A stretch of 39,954 bases of DNA from Lentzea aerocolonigenes (GTDB lineage: Bacteria; Actinomycetota; Actinomycetes; Mycobacteriales; Pseudonocardiaceae). The notes below the pieces were generated by a model. It had not been told where the DNA came from. It did not search any database and saw only the letters and a list, made by a program, of their open reading frames with translations. Position numbers and translations under genes: made by a program. The stretch is taken from contig NZ_JYJG01000235.1 in assembly GCF_000955955.1 (NCBI RefSeq), forward strand, positions 1-39,954, written 5' to 3'. Positions within the stretch are counted from its first letter, which is position 1. Each line of letters begins with the position of its first letter. Shown here one piece after another: positions 1-8,000 of this stretch.

Positions 1-59
1 ACGTGGGACTGCCGGCCGGTCTGCTGGTGGAGATCGACGCGCTGGCCGTCGTCGACTGA
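1..59 (+). CDS. C-terminal end of a probable RidA/YjgF-family protein (partial)
   Basis: The reading frame beginning at base 3 is open to a TGA at 57-59 and encodes GLPAGLLVEIDALAVVD at the C-terminus. The pattern LP-x-G-x-LVEI-x-A-x-AVV is how RidA (YjgF/YER057c/UK114) enamine/imine deaminases commonly end, with the last beta strand lining the active-site cleft. Only about 18 residues are visible, so the family call rests on this short motif alone. The gene starts outside the window. A strong hairpin follows about 60 bases downstream and probably terminates it. Confidence 0.5.
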   Translation, partial: VGLPAGLLVEIDALAVVD

Positions 60-120
60 TCCGGCTGCCGGACCGTCTGGGCGCTTCGACTCGCGCACCG
101 AGATCGGCAGGTGCTTTGCT

Positions 121-150
121 GGGGCACGCCTCCGTCCGGGGGCGTGCCCC
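121..150 (+). terminator. Hairpin downstream of the RidA-like gene
   Basis: Perfect 10-bp inverted repeat: GGGGCACGCC at 121-130 and GGCGTGCCCC at 141-150, with a 10-base loop, followed by a T/C-rich stretch (ttcccgttt). It lies between the partial gene ending at 59 and the gene starting at 174, so it most likely terminates the upstream transcript. There is no long U tract, which is normal for actinomycete terminators. Confidence 0.65.
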
Positions 151-173
151 TTCCCGTTTCCGGAGGCACGCGG

Positions 174-725
174 GTGATCTCGGAGAAGGCCAACTTCCGC
201 ATGCGGGCCGCGCTGCACGCGATCCGGCCCGGCGAGGTGCTCCTGCCGGCTTCTCTGGCCGCCGCCGCGGAGAAGGGCGACAGCCTGGAAATCCCCCGCC
301 AGGACGAGCTGGCCGACTTGTTCGCCATCTCGTTGGCCTACGCGCGGGCATGCCTGAGGGCAGCTGATCGCCCGGCCACGGCGCTGTTCGCGATCTCCGA
401 GCCGTACGACGACGTCATTCCGGTGAGCTCGCACGTCACCTTGTTCGACGACGCGCCTGCCGTGACCGGGTTCGAGGACGACGGTCAGCCGTTGATGTTG
501 CTGAGCACCGAGAAGGCCGACTTCCGGTACGCCTGCAACGACGAGCAGGCGAAGGTCATGGCCGACACCACCGAGGCCCTGAAACGCCAAGGCCACAGCG
601 AAGAAGACGCTGTGGCCTTGGTCAACGAGTTCTGGGCCGAGCCCGGTCGCCGGTGGGCACTGCTGTACGGCGACTGGATCGGTCAGCAGACGGGCGAACA
701 CTGGGCCCGCCTGCTGACCCAGTAG
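174..725 (+). CDS. Unrecognised 183-residue soluble protein
   Basis: I do not recognise this family. The GTG at 174 is preferred because GGAGG at 162-166 sits 7 bases upstream. The in-frame ATG at 111 would start translation before the hairpin at 121-150 and has no good ribosome site. The protein has no signal peptide or membrane segment. It begins VISEKANFRMRAALHAIRPG, is acidic in its middle third, and ends with a helical, Trp-rich segment (EFWAEPGRRWALLYGDWIG). Its TAG stop abuts, with no spacer, the stop of the convergent lectin gene, so the two transcripts probably overlap at their 3' ends. Function unknown. Confidence 0.7.
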   Translation: MISEKANFRMRAALHAIRPGEVLLPASLAAAAEKGDSLEIPRQDELADLFAISLAYARACLRAADRPATALFAISEPYDDVIPVSSHVTLFDDAPAVTGFEDDGQPLMLLSTEKADFRYACNDEQAKVMADTTEALKRQGHSEEDAVALVNEFWAEPGRRWALLYGDWIGQQTGEHWARLLTQ

Positions 726-2633
726 CTACGACGTCGTCTTGCCGCCGGTGTACACCAGGCCGGTAGCAGCCGACCGCGCCGACGCGGAACCGAACGAGCC
801 GCGGTAGGCGTAGATCTCGCCCATCGGGTCGCGCCACGTCAGCAGGATGTCGCCACCCCGCAGGTTGATCATCGTGGTGTCGGTGCCCGCCTCGGTGAAG
901 TCCTGGACCTGCCACGCGCGGAACGGCAACGCCGGGTTCGACTGACCCGTCGTGTTCACCAGGCCGCTGGTGTCGCGGACACTCAGCTCCAGGCTGCCAG
1001 AAGCGGTCAGCACTGCCGCGGGTGAGCCGGCCGCGACCAGGGAGCCGACCGGCTGCCAGCCCGCGAACGGCTCGCGCTGGGTGTAGATCTTGTTGTCCGA
1101 ACGGCGGACGACCACCTGCACCTTGCCGTCGGCGTGCACGACGGCGGCGGGCCTGCCCACGACGTCCGAAGCGCCGGTGCTGCGAGCGGCTTCCAGTGAC
1201 GTGCCGTTGAACCTGCTGACGCGCGCCGAACCGTCCGTGTACCGGCCGATGACGTCGATGGAATCGCCGTTGCGCAGCACGGAGAAGTCCGCGGTGAGCC
1301 CCGAGCCGCCCAGCGAGCGCCAAGCACCGAACTTGCCAGCGACCGGAGCACCCCACAGCACCAGCTGCTGGCGGTACCAGAGGGCGCCGGACGAGTCGAC
1401 GGCGAACGACACGAGCAGGTTGTCGCGGTCCTTCACGATCACCGGCGCGCTGACGAACCGGCCGCCCAGCTCGTCGAACGCGGCGGTCCAGGACGCGCTG
1501 TTCTTCGCGGTCTGGCCACGGCCGCGCACGGACGCGTCCTCGTAGCCGTTGGCCTGGATCTCGAGCTTGCCGTCGCCGTAGACGCCGACGCCCACCTCGC
1601 CGGTGAACTTGTCGTAGCCGGTGAGGTCCTGGTGGTCCACCAGCAGCAGGTCGCCGGTGTGCCGCTGCCGGCCCTGGGTCAGGCGGCCGGACGAGTTGAC
1701 GAAGAAGTAGTTCAGCAGGTTGTCGTCACCCTGGTACGCCGCGACGGGAGCGGTGGCGTTCGGGGACAGCGCCGGAATCGGGGGCGTGGGCGTGTAGTTC
1801 AGGATCTGGCACGCGTCCGGCGCGCCCTCGATCAGCCAGTCGGCCGGCCAGCCGAGGCCGACGTTCTTGCCCGCGTCCGTGGCCCAGTTTCCCTCGCCGA
1901 GGTACCGGTACCACTTCACCTGACCGTTGCTGCCGTTCAGGGCGTAGAAGATGCCGCCACCGACCGAGGCGACATCGGTGAACTGACCCCAGCCGGAACC
2001 TCCGACCAGGCGCCCGTACTCGACGAAGCGCTGGCTCTCCGCGTCGTACTGGTAGCGGTACAGCTTGCCGTCGGTCGTGCGGGCGAAGATGCCGCCCGGG
2101 CCGTCGGAGAAGATCATGTCGAACCGGTCGCCCCAGCCGGTGTCGATGATCCGTTCCGTCCACTTGCGACTCGACTCGTCGAAACGCCACCAGTGCAGGG
2201 CTTTGTCCGACGGGAAGCCGTAGAAGTCGCCCCTCGCGTCGATCATCATGCGGTTGCGGGCGAACGCGTCGCCCCAGCCGTTCCAGCCGGTCGCGATCAC
2301 GTCGCGGACGCCGCCGTTGTCCCAGCCGTTGCCGTTCCAGCGGAACTTGTGGATCTCACCGCCCGGCGTGATCGTGTACACGCGGCCGCCGGGGCCGGTG
2401 CGCATCTGGCCTTCCCACGCGAAGCCGATGCCGCGGTTCGGAGCCCAGACCGGGTTGCCGATCTCGGGTTCCTCGTGCGCCTTCAGGTCGAGGCCGGTGT
2501 CGCCCTTGCGGACGAAGATCTGCGCGGCGGTCTGGCACTGCAGTGCCGGATCGGCAGAGGCCGGTGTCGCGGCCAGCGGTGTGATCAGGCTGGCGGCGAC
2601 GGCTGTCACGGCCACGATCGTTCTTGTTCTCAC
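726..2633 (-). CDS. Secreted tachylectin-2-like beta-propeller protein (paralogue 1)
   Basis: Product of 635 residues with a classical signal peptide (MRTRTIVAVT, hydrophobic core, cleavage expected after ASA at residue 27). Residues about 30-275 show repeating Trp/Tyr/Gly-rich blades (GKLYRYQYD, GGIFYALNG, VKWYRYLGEGNW) resembling tachylectin-2 domains. Residues about 290-615 form a second set of blades (RNGDSIDVIGRYTDGS, RRSDNKIYTQRE) like PLL/sialidase-type propellers. The start is GTG at 2633 with GGGGAAA just upstream. No LPXTG or membrane anchor is visible, so it is probably released extracellularly. It is a tandem paralogue of the 2721-4754 gene. The C-terminus TGLVYTGGKTTS matches the paralogue's end. 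Carbohydrate binding is inferred from fold resemblance; the ligand is unknown. Confidence 0.8.
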   Translation of the reverse strand: MRTRTIVAVTAVAASLITPLAATPASADPALQCQTAAQIFVRKGDTGLDLKAHEEPEIGNPVWAPNRGIGFAWEGQMRTGPGGRVYTITPGGEIHKFRWNGNGWDNGGVRDVIATGWNGWGDAFARNRMMIDARGDFYGFPSDKALHWWRFDESSRKWTERIIDTGWGDRFDMIFSDGPGGIFARTTDGKLYRYQYDAESQRFVEYGRLVGGSGWGQFTDVASVGGGIFYALNGSNGQVKWYRYLGEGNWATDAGKNVGLGWPADWLIEGAPDACQILNYTPTPPIPALSPNATAPVAAYQGDDNLLNYFFVNSSGRLTQGRQRHTGDLLLVDHQDLTGYDKFTGEVGVGVYGDGKLEIQANGYEDASVRGRGQTAKNSASWTAAFDELGGRFVSAPVIVKDRDNLLVSFAVDSSGALWYRQQLVLWGAPVAGKFGAWRSLGGSGLTADFSVLRNGDSIDVIGRYTDGSARVSRFNGTSLEAARSTGASDVVGRPAAVVHADGKVQVVVRRSDNKIYTQREPFAGWQPVGSLVAAGSPAAVLTASGSLELSVRDTSGLVNTTGQSNPALPFRAWQVQDFTEAGTDTTMINLRGGDILLTWRDPMGEIYAYRGSFGSASARSAATGLVYTGGKTTS

Positions 2634-2671
2634 GTGTTTCCCCAGTGGATGAGTTGAAAGGCATGGCCAGG

Positions 2672-2705
2672 ACCGTCCTCTGTGGAACGATCCACAGAGG
2701 ACGGT
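2672..2705 (-). terminator. Perfect 15-bp hairpin after the second lectin gene
   Basis: Left arm 2672-2686 (accgtcctctgtgga) and right arm 2691-2705 (tccacagaggacggt) are exact reverse complements around a 4-base loop. The hairpin lies 15 bases past the stop of the minus-strand gene ending at 2721 and upstream of the next minus-strand start at 2633. It probably terminates the upstream lectin transcript, so the two paralogues may be separate transcription units. Confidence 0.75.
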
Positions 2706-2720
2706 CGGGTGAAGCCGGAA

Positions 2721-4754
2721 TCAGGACTTGGTCTTGCCACCCTGGTAGGTCGGCCCGGCGTCGGAGGCCGCCGAACCCTGCTGCTGGTACGTCGGCCCCG
2801 CGTCGGTGACCGTCATGCGGCCGGCGCTGAGCGAGCCGTAGGTGCCGAGGTACGTGTAGAGCTCGCCCATCGGGTCACGCCACGTGATCAGCCACGAGCC
2901 GTCGCTCCACGCGGTCGTCGACACGTCGGTCGCGGCCTCGTGGGTGTCGCGGACGGTCCACGCGCGGAAGCTGCCGTACTGCTGGTTCTGGCCGGTGGTG
3001 TAGACGAGGTTGTCGGTGCCGCGCACGACGGCCTCGATCGTGCCGCGGGTCGTCATGACGGCGGCGGGGGCACCGGCGGTGGTGAGGCCGTCGATGATCG
3101 TCCACGTGCCGGGGAAGCCGGCCGAGTTCTGCTTTTGCGTGTAGACCTTGTTGTCCGCCTTGCGAACGAGCACCTGCAGCGTGCCGTCGCCGGGGTGCAG
3201 GACGGCCGCCGGCCTGCCCACGGCGTCGGTGCCGCCGAGGTTCTTCCAGTCGCCGAGAACCCCGTTGGTGAGACGGGCCGCGCGCACCGAGTTGTCCGTG
3301 TGCCGGGCCACGACGTCGAACGAGTCACCGTTGCGCACCACGGTGAAGTCGGAGGTCAGGTCGGCGCCGCCGAGCGAGCGCCACGCCGGGAAGACGCCGT
3401 CCGCCGCGATCTGCTTGCGGTACCAGAGCTTGCCCTCGGCGACACCGAACGACGACAGCAGGCCGTCGCTTCCCTTGACCAGCACCGAGTCTCCGGCCAG
3501 GTGACCGCGGTGCGCGGCCAGACCGGCGCCCCACGTGCCGTTGACGGTCGTCTGCGTCTTGCCGCGAACGTCGGCGTCGTCGTAGCTGTGCGCCTGGACT
3601 TCCAGCTTGTTGCTCGCCTGCAGACCGGCCGCGGGCGTACCGGTGAACTTCTCGTAGCCGGTCAACGGCGTGTGGTCGACCAGCAGCAGGTCGTCGGCCC
3701 GGCGCTGGTGGCCGTGGTAGAGCGCGCCCCGGTCGTTCACGAAGAAGTAGTTCGCGAGCTTGTCCGAGCCCTCGACCAGCGTCACCGGTGCGGTGAAGTT
3801 CGCCTGCACGGCGGGGCGCGGCGTGGTCGGGTAGCCGGTCAGCCGGCAGGAGTTGGTGTCGGCGACGACGTCGAGCTCGCCGTACCAGCCGTTGCCGACG
3901 ACCTTGCCGAGATGGGTGACCGGGTCGCCCGGCGCCCAGGTGCCGCTGTCCTCGAGGTAGCGGTACCAGAGCAGCTGGCCCTGGCCGTTCTGGCCGGGCC
4001 ACGTGCCGTACAGGGTGTCGCCGCCGGCCGAGAACACCCGGTTGAACATCTCCCAGCCGTTGCCGACGTGCTTGCCGTACTGGATGAACTGGTCGGCGGC
4101 CAGGTCGTAGCGGAAGCGGTACAGGCTGCCGTCGGGCTTGCGCGCGTACAGCACGCCGTCACCGGCCGCGACGATCAGGTTGTACTGGTTCCAGCCGGTG
4201 TCGAGGATCTTGCCGCCGCCGGACTCCGCCGACCACCAGCCGTCGTCGCCGCCCTCCCAGACGAACATCTTGAGCAGGCCGTCCGCGTTGATCTCGAACA
4301 GCCGGCCCTTCTCGTCGATCGTCACCTTGTTGCGGTGCGCGGCTTCGGAGTACCGGCCCCAGCCGCTGCCGACCGAGCGGAACTGCCCGCCACCGGGCTG
4401 CGTCAGCCACTGCCGGCCGTTGAGGTGGAACCTGCGCAGCTCACCCGAGCTGCCGACCAGGTGGTAGACCACGCCGTCCGGGCCCGCGAGGGTGCGTCCG
4501 ATCTGCCAGCCGCTGCCCACGCCGGTCTGCTTCGGGCCCCACACGTAGTTGCCGTTCTCCGGCTCCTCGTGCGGATACGTGAACAGCTCGCCCGACTGCG
4601 TCACACCGATGACGTTCGCCGCCGTGTTGCACACGAGTGAAGACGCGGCGGACGCGGTGTTGACGCTGGGTGCGACGACCAGGGAAATGCCCAGAGCGCC
4701 AGTGAGAACGGCACTCAAGCCGGTTCTGCGCACGCGTGTGGAAGTGGTTGACAT
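2721..4754 (-). CDS. Secreted tachylectin-2-like beta-propeller protein (paralogue 2)
   Basis: Product of 677 residues. The ATG at 4754 (MSTTSTRVRRTGLSAVLTG) is chosen over the upstream in-frame ATG at 4910 because it begins a normal signal peptide (cleavage expected after TASA, residue 36) and GGGGG lies 8-9 bases before it. Residues about 37-300 are tachylectin-like blades; the shared motif HEEPE-x-GN-x-VW also appears in paralogue 1. Residues about 320-650 contain a second propeller-like half (RNGDSFDVVARHTDNS, RKADNKVYTQKQ). The C-terminus holds a duplicated DAGPTYQ element and ends GPTYQGGKTKS. It is divergent from the giant Rhs gene and shares its 269-bp upstream region. A role with the Rhs protein at the cell surface is only a hypothesis. 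Confidence 0.8.
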   Translation of the reverse strand: MSTTSTRVRRTGLSAVLTGALGISLVVAPSVNTASAASSLVCNTAANVIGVTQSGELFTYPHEEPENGNYVWGPKQTGVGSGWQIGRTLAGPDGVVYHLVGSSGELRRFHLNGRQWLTQPGGGQFRSVGSGWGRYSEAAHRNKVTIDEKGRLFEINADGLLKMFVWEGGDDGWWSAESGGGKILDTGWNQYNLIVAAGDGVLYARKPDGSLYRFRYDLAADQFIQYGKHVGNGWEMFNRVFSAGGDTLYGTWPGQNGQGQLLWYRYLEDSGTWAPGDPVTHLGKVVGNGWYGELDVVADTNSCRLTGYPTTPRPAVQANFTAPVTLVEGSDKLANYFFVNDRGALYHGHQRRADDLLLVDHTPLTGYEKFTGTPAAGLQASNKLEVQAHSYDDADVRGKTQTTVNGTWGAGLAAHRGHLAGDSVLVKGSDGLLSSFGVAEGKLWYRKQIAADGVFPAWRSLGGADLTSDFTVVRNGDSFDVVARHTDNSVRAARLTNGVLGDWKNLGGTDAVGRPAAVLHPGDGTLQVLVRKADNKVYTQKQNSAGFPGTWTIIDGLTTAGAPAAVMTTRGTIEAVVRGTDNLVYTTGQNQQYGSFRAWTVRDTHEAATDVSTTAWSDGSWLITWRDPMGELYTYLGTYGSLSAGRMTVTDAGPTYQQQGSAASDAGPTYQGGKTKS

Positions 4755-4885
4755 CGACTTGCCCCCAGGTCCGTTCAATGTGGACAGACAGCATCCGCGA
4801 ACGCAGCCCCAGTGCCGCGGTGCCGTGCGGACCGTAGCGCAGCCTCCGCGGGGATGGCCAGAGCCCATCGAGGGGGAACTGTCCG

Positions 4886-4913
4886 GGTTTGTCCGGACAT
4901 GGACGGACAAACC
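4886..4913. promoter_or_regulatory. Inverted repeat, candidate operator in the divergent lectin/Rhs promoter region
   Basis: GGTTTGTCCG (4886-4895) and CGGACAAACC (4904-4913) are perfect reverse complements separated by 8 bases. Further TGTCCGG half-motifs lie at 4880-4886 and 4890-4896. The element is 132 bases from the lectin start and 111 bases from the Rhs start, just upstream of a TTGACA box. This suits a dimeric transcription factor controlling either or both divergent genes. No regulator gene is visible nearby. Confidence 0.5.
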
Positions 4914-4921
4914 TTCGGCTC

Positions 4922-4951
4922 TTGACAGCTCCTCCGCGACCTGACGATGCT
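4922..4951 (+). promoter_or_regulatory. Candidate promoter for the Rhs gene
   Basis: A consensus TTGACA at 4922-4927 is followed after 18 bases by GATGCT at 4946-4951, a moderate -10 match. It lies about 73 bases before the Rhs ATG and directly after the inverted repeat. The -10 is weak, so the assignment is tentative. Confidence 0.4.
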
Positions 4952-5023
4952 CAGAGCGTCGGCACTGGGGTTGACGGCGATTTCACCTGCCGTTGTCGGT
5001 ACTGGGGTTCTGGGGGTTTCACC

Positions 5024-8000
5024 ATGGCCAGGGGCCGTTTTCAGCGTGCGCGCACGCTGTTTCCGAAATCGCGAAAAGGCAGAGTCACGGCCATCACCGG
5101 CCTGATCATGGTGCTGCTGATCGGCACCGTCGGCCCGTCCGCGATCCACATGATTCCCGGCTGGAACAGCGGATCCGCGATCAACCCCAGCGACCTGGCG
5201 CCGGACCAGGCCTGGGGGAACGCGGAAGGGCAGCCGCACGAGTCCGAGGGCAGCACCCCGGCGAACCGGGCGATGCCGCGCTCCGAGCTCGCGAAGTACG
5301 CCCAGCCGAACTTCCCCGCCGCCGCGACCCCGCCGCCGAACAAGGCGCAGCAGGTCGACGCGCCGGTCGGCTTCAAGGGTTTCAACGCTCAGACGAGCAA
5401 GGAAGACGCCGGTAAGCGCAGCGCGAACTCGCGCACGTTCACCAACACCGACGGCACCGAGACCACCGAATACTCGCAGGCGCCGGTCAACTACCAGCGC
5501 CAGGACGGCTCGTGGGCGCCGATCGACACGACGATCGTCAAGGACGGCACTGGCTGGCGCAACGCCGCCGACTCGGTCGAGACCCGCTTCAACGGCACCG
5601 CGTCGGAGTCGCCGTTCGTGCGCATGCGCCTGTCCGGCGACCACGAGATGGCGTTCGGTTTCGCCGGCGCCGCGGCCTCGCAGGCCCGCGTGGAGGGCAG
5701 CCGGATCACCTACCCCGGCGTCGCCGCGCACACCGACCTGCAGCTCGACGTGACCTCGGGCGGTGCCAAGGAAACGCTGCTGCTCGCGAACAGGGACGCA
5801 GCCGCGAGCTGGCTCTTCCCGTTGCAGCTCAAGGGCATGCAGGCGAAGACCGCCGACGGCGACGTCGTGCTCACCGACGGATCGGGCAACGTCAAGGCAC
5901 GCATCCCCGCCGGTCACATGATCGACGCGGACGGCGCGGTGTCGACCGCGATCACCTACGAGGTCGTCCAGCACAACGGCGGCCAGGCGCTGAAGATGAC
6001 CGCCGACGCGGCCTGGATCCGGGACGGGGCGCGCAGGTTCCCGATCGCCGTCGACCCGACCGTGTCCGGCCCGAACGCGAGCGCGGCCGTCTCCACCAAC
6101 GGCTCGTCGTCCATCAAGGGCAGCGAACTGTTGTCCGGCAACGGTTACACCACCTACCTCAAGTACGACCTCGGCGCGATCACCAACCACCGGGTGTTCG
6201 CCGCCCAGCTCTACCTGAACAACTTCGACGCGCCGTCGTGCCGCCCGCAGCCGATCAGCGTGCACGGCGTGAACCAGAGCTGGGACGAGAGCACGAAGGC
6301 CGTGCTGGCGACCGGTGGCGCACTTGGTGGCGCGTCGTTCGCGTACGGCTACGTCGGACTGGGCCAGTCGCACTCGGCCTGCCCGCCCCGCCCGGAGGCG
6401 ATCGACCTCGGCGAGGGCGGCCGTGCCCTGGTGGAGGACTGGGTCAAGGGCCGGTCCGCCAACAACGGGTTCGCGGTCAAGGCTCTGGCGGGCTGGAAGA
6501 AGTTCGCGGGCAGGGGCACGGCGAACCCGCCGAAGCTGTTCGTGACGAGCACGCCTTACGACGCCGGCTACCGCATCGAGCGCGGCATACCGGAACCTCC
6601 GGTGCACCGCACCAGCGACAACCCGACGGATCCCAACGCGCCGAAGCCGACCGTCCGCATCGCCGTGACGAACAAGAGCGGCCAGACCTGGACTCCGGGC
6701 GCCTACAAGCTCTCCTACCGCGCGTTCACGAACACCGGTCAGCCGAAGGATGCCCGTGTGGCGGCCGAGTTGCCGCGCAACGTCGGTCCTAATGAGACGG
6801 TCACGCTGGACGCGCGGGTGTTCCAGCTGGAGCCGGGTGACTACCTGCTCGACTTCAGCATGGTGCACAACAACACCTTCTTCACCGACGAGCAGATCCC
6901 GCCCGCTCGCCTGTCGTTGACGGTGTTCGAGCTGCCGCCGATCGTGAAGGCGCAGTACCCGCCGGCCGGTCACTCCTCGCCGGTGCTCACGCCGCAGCTG
7001 TGGGCCGACGCGGTGGACGTGGACGCGCCGCCGAACACGACGATCGACTACGAGTTCGAGATCTGCCAGAAGAACGAGCAGACCGGCGAGGTCAACGTCG
7101 GCTGCCGGATCTCGCCGCGGTCGAAGTCGCGCACCTGGACCGTGCCGAAGGACTGGAAGCTGCAGTGGAGCGAGACCTACTACTGGCGCGCCTTCGCGAT
7201 CGACCCGTCCGGTGCCCGCAGCGAGAAGCTCCAGTTCAGCGCGCTGATGACCGCGGTGCCGCAGCCGGACATCACCTCGCACCTCGGCGGTGCGCCGTAC
7301 AGCGCGGGTGACCTCGACTTCGACCCGCAGATCGGCAACTACACCACCGGCGCCGTCGACTCGGCGATCGGCGTGGCCGGGCCGGAGCTGACGGTCGCCC
7401 GCACGTACAACAGCCTCGACCCGCGCAAGGACCTGGCGTTCGGCGCCGGCTGGTCGACGCGCTACGACATGCGGGTCGTGCCGGACAACGACGGCACGGG
7501 CAACGTCGTCGTGACCTACCCGGACGGCCAGGCCGTGCGGTTCGGCCGCAACGCCGAGGACGGCAGCTTCGACCCGCCGCCCGGCCGGTTCGCGACCTTC
7601 TACCAGGACACCGCCACAGCGGCGCAGAACTACGTCCTGGTCGACAAGTCCAACAGCGTCTACACGTTCCGCCCGTCAGACGGCAAGATCATCACGATCT
7701 ACGACAACGCCGGCCGGCTCGTGGAGTTCGACTACGGCGTCAACGGGCAGCTCAAGCGCGCGATCAACCGCACCAGCAACCGCACGCTGTACTTCACCTG
7801 GTCCGGCGCCCACGTCAAGGAGGTCAGGACCGACGCGCCGGTCGCCGGTGGCACGCCGATCAGGTGGACCTACGAGTACTTCGGCGACCAGCTGAGGAAG
7901 GTCTGCGACCCGACCGGCGCCTGCACCCAGTACGAGTACTCGAACGGCTCGCACTACCGGTCCGCCGTGCTGGACTCGAAGCCGGACTCCTACTGGCGGC

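Noticed and set aside
4755..4910. Extended N-terminus of lectin paralogue 2 from ATG 4910.
   Set aside because: The extension would put 52 non-signal residues before a perfect signal peptide; the ATG at 4754 has a ribosome site.
4889..5023. Upstream ATG at 4889 as the Rhs start.
   Set aside because: It lies within the inverted repeat and upstream of the candidate promoter, lacks a ribosome site, and the ATG at 5024 precedes a basic-hydrophobic N-terminus.
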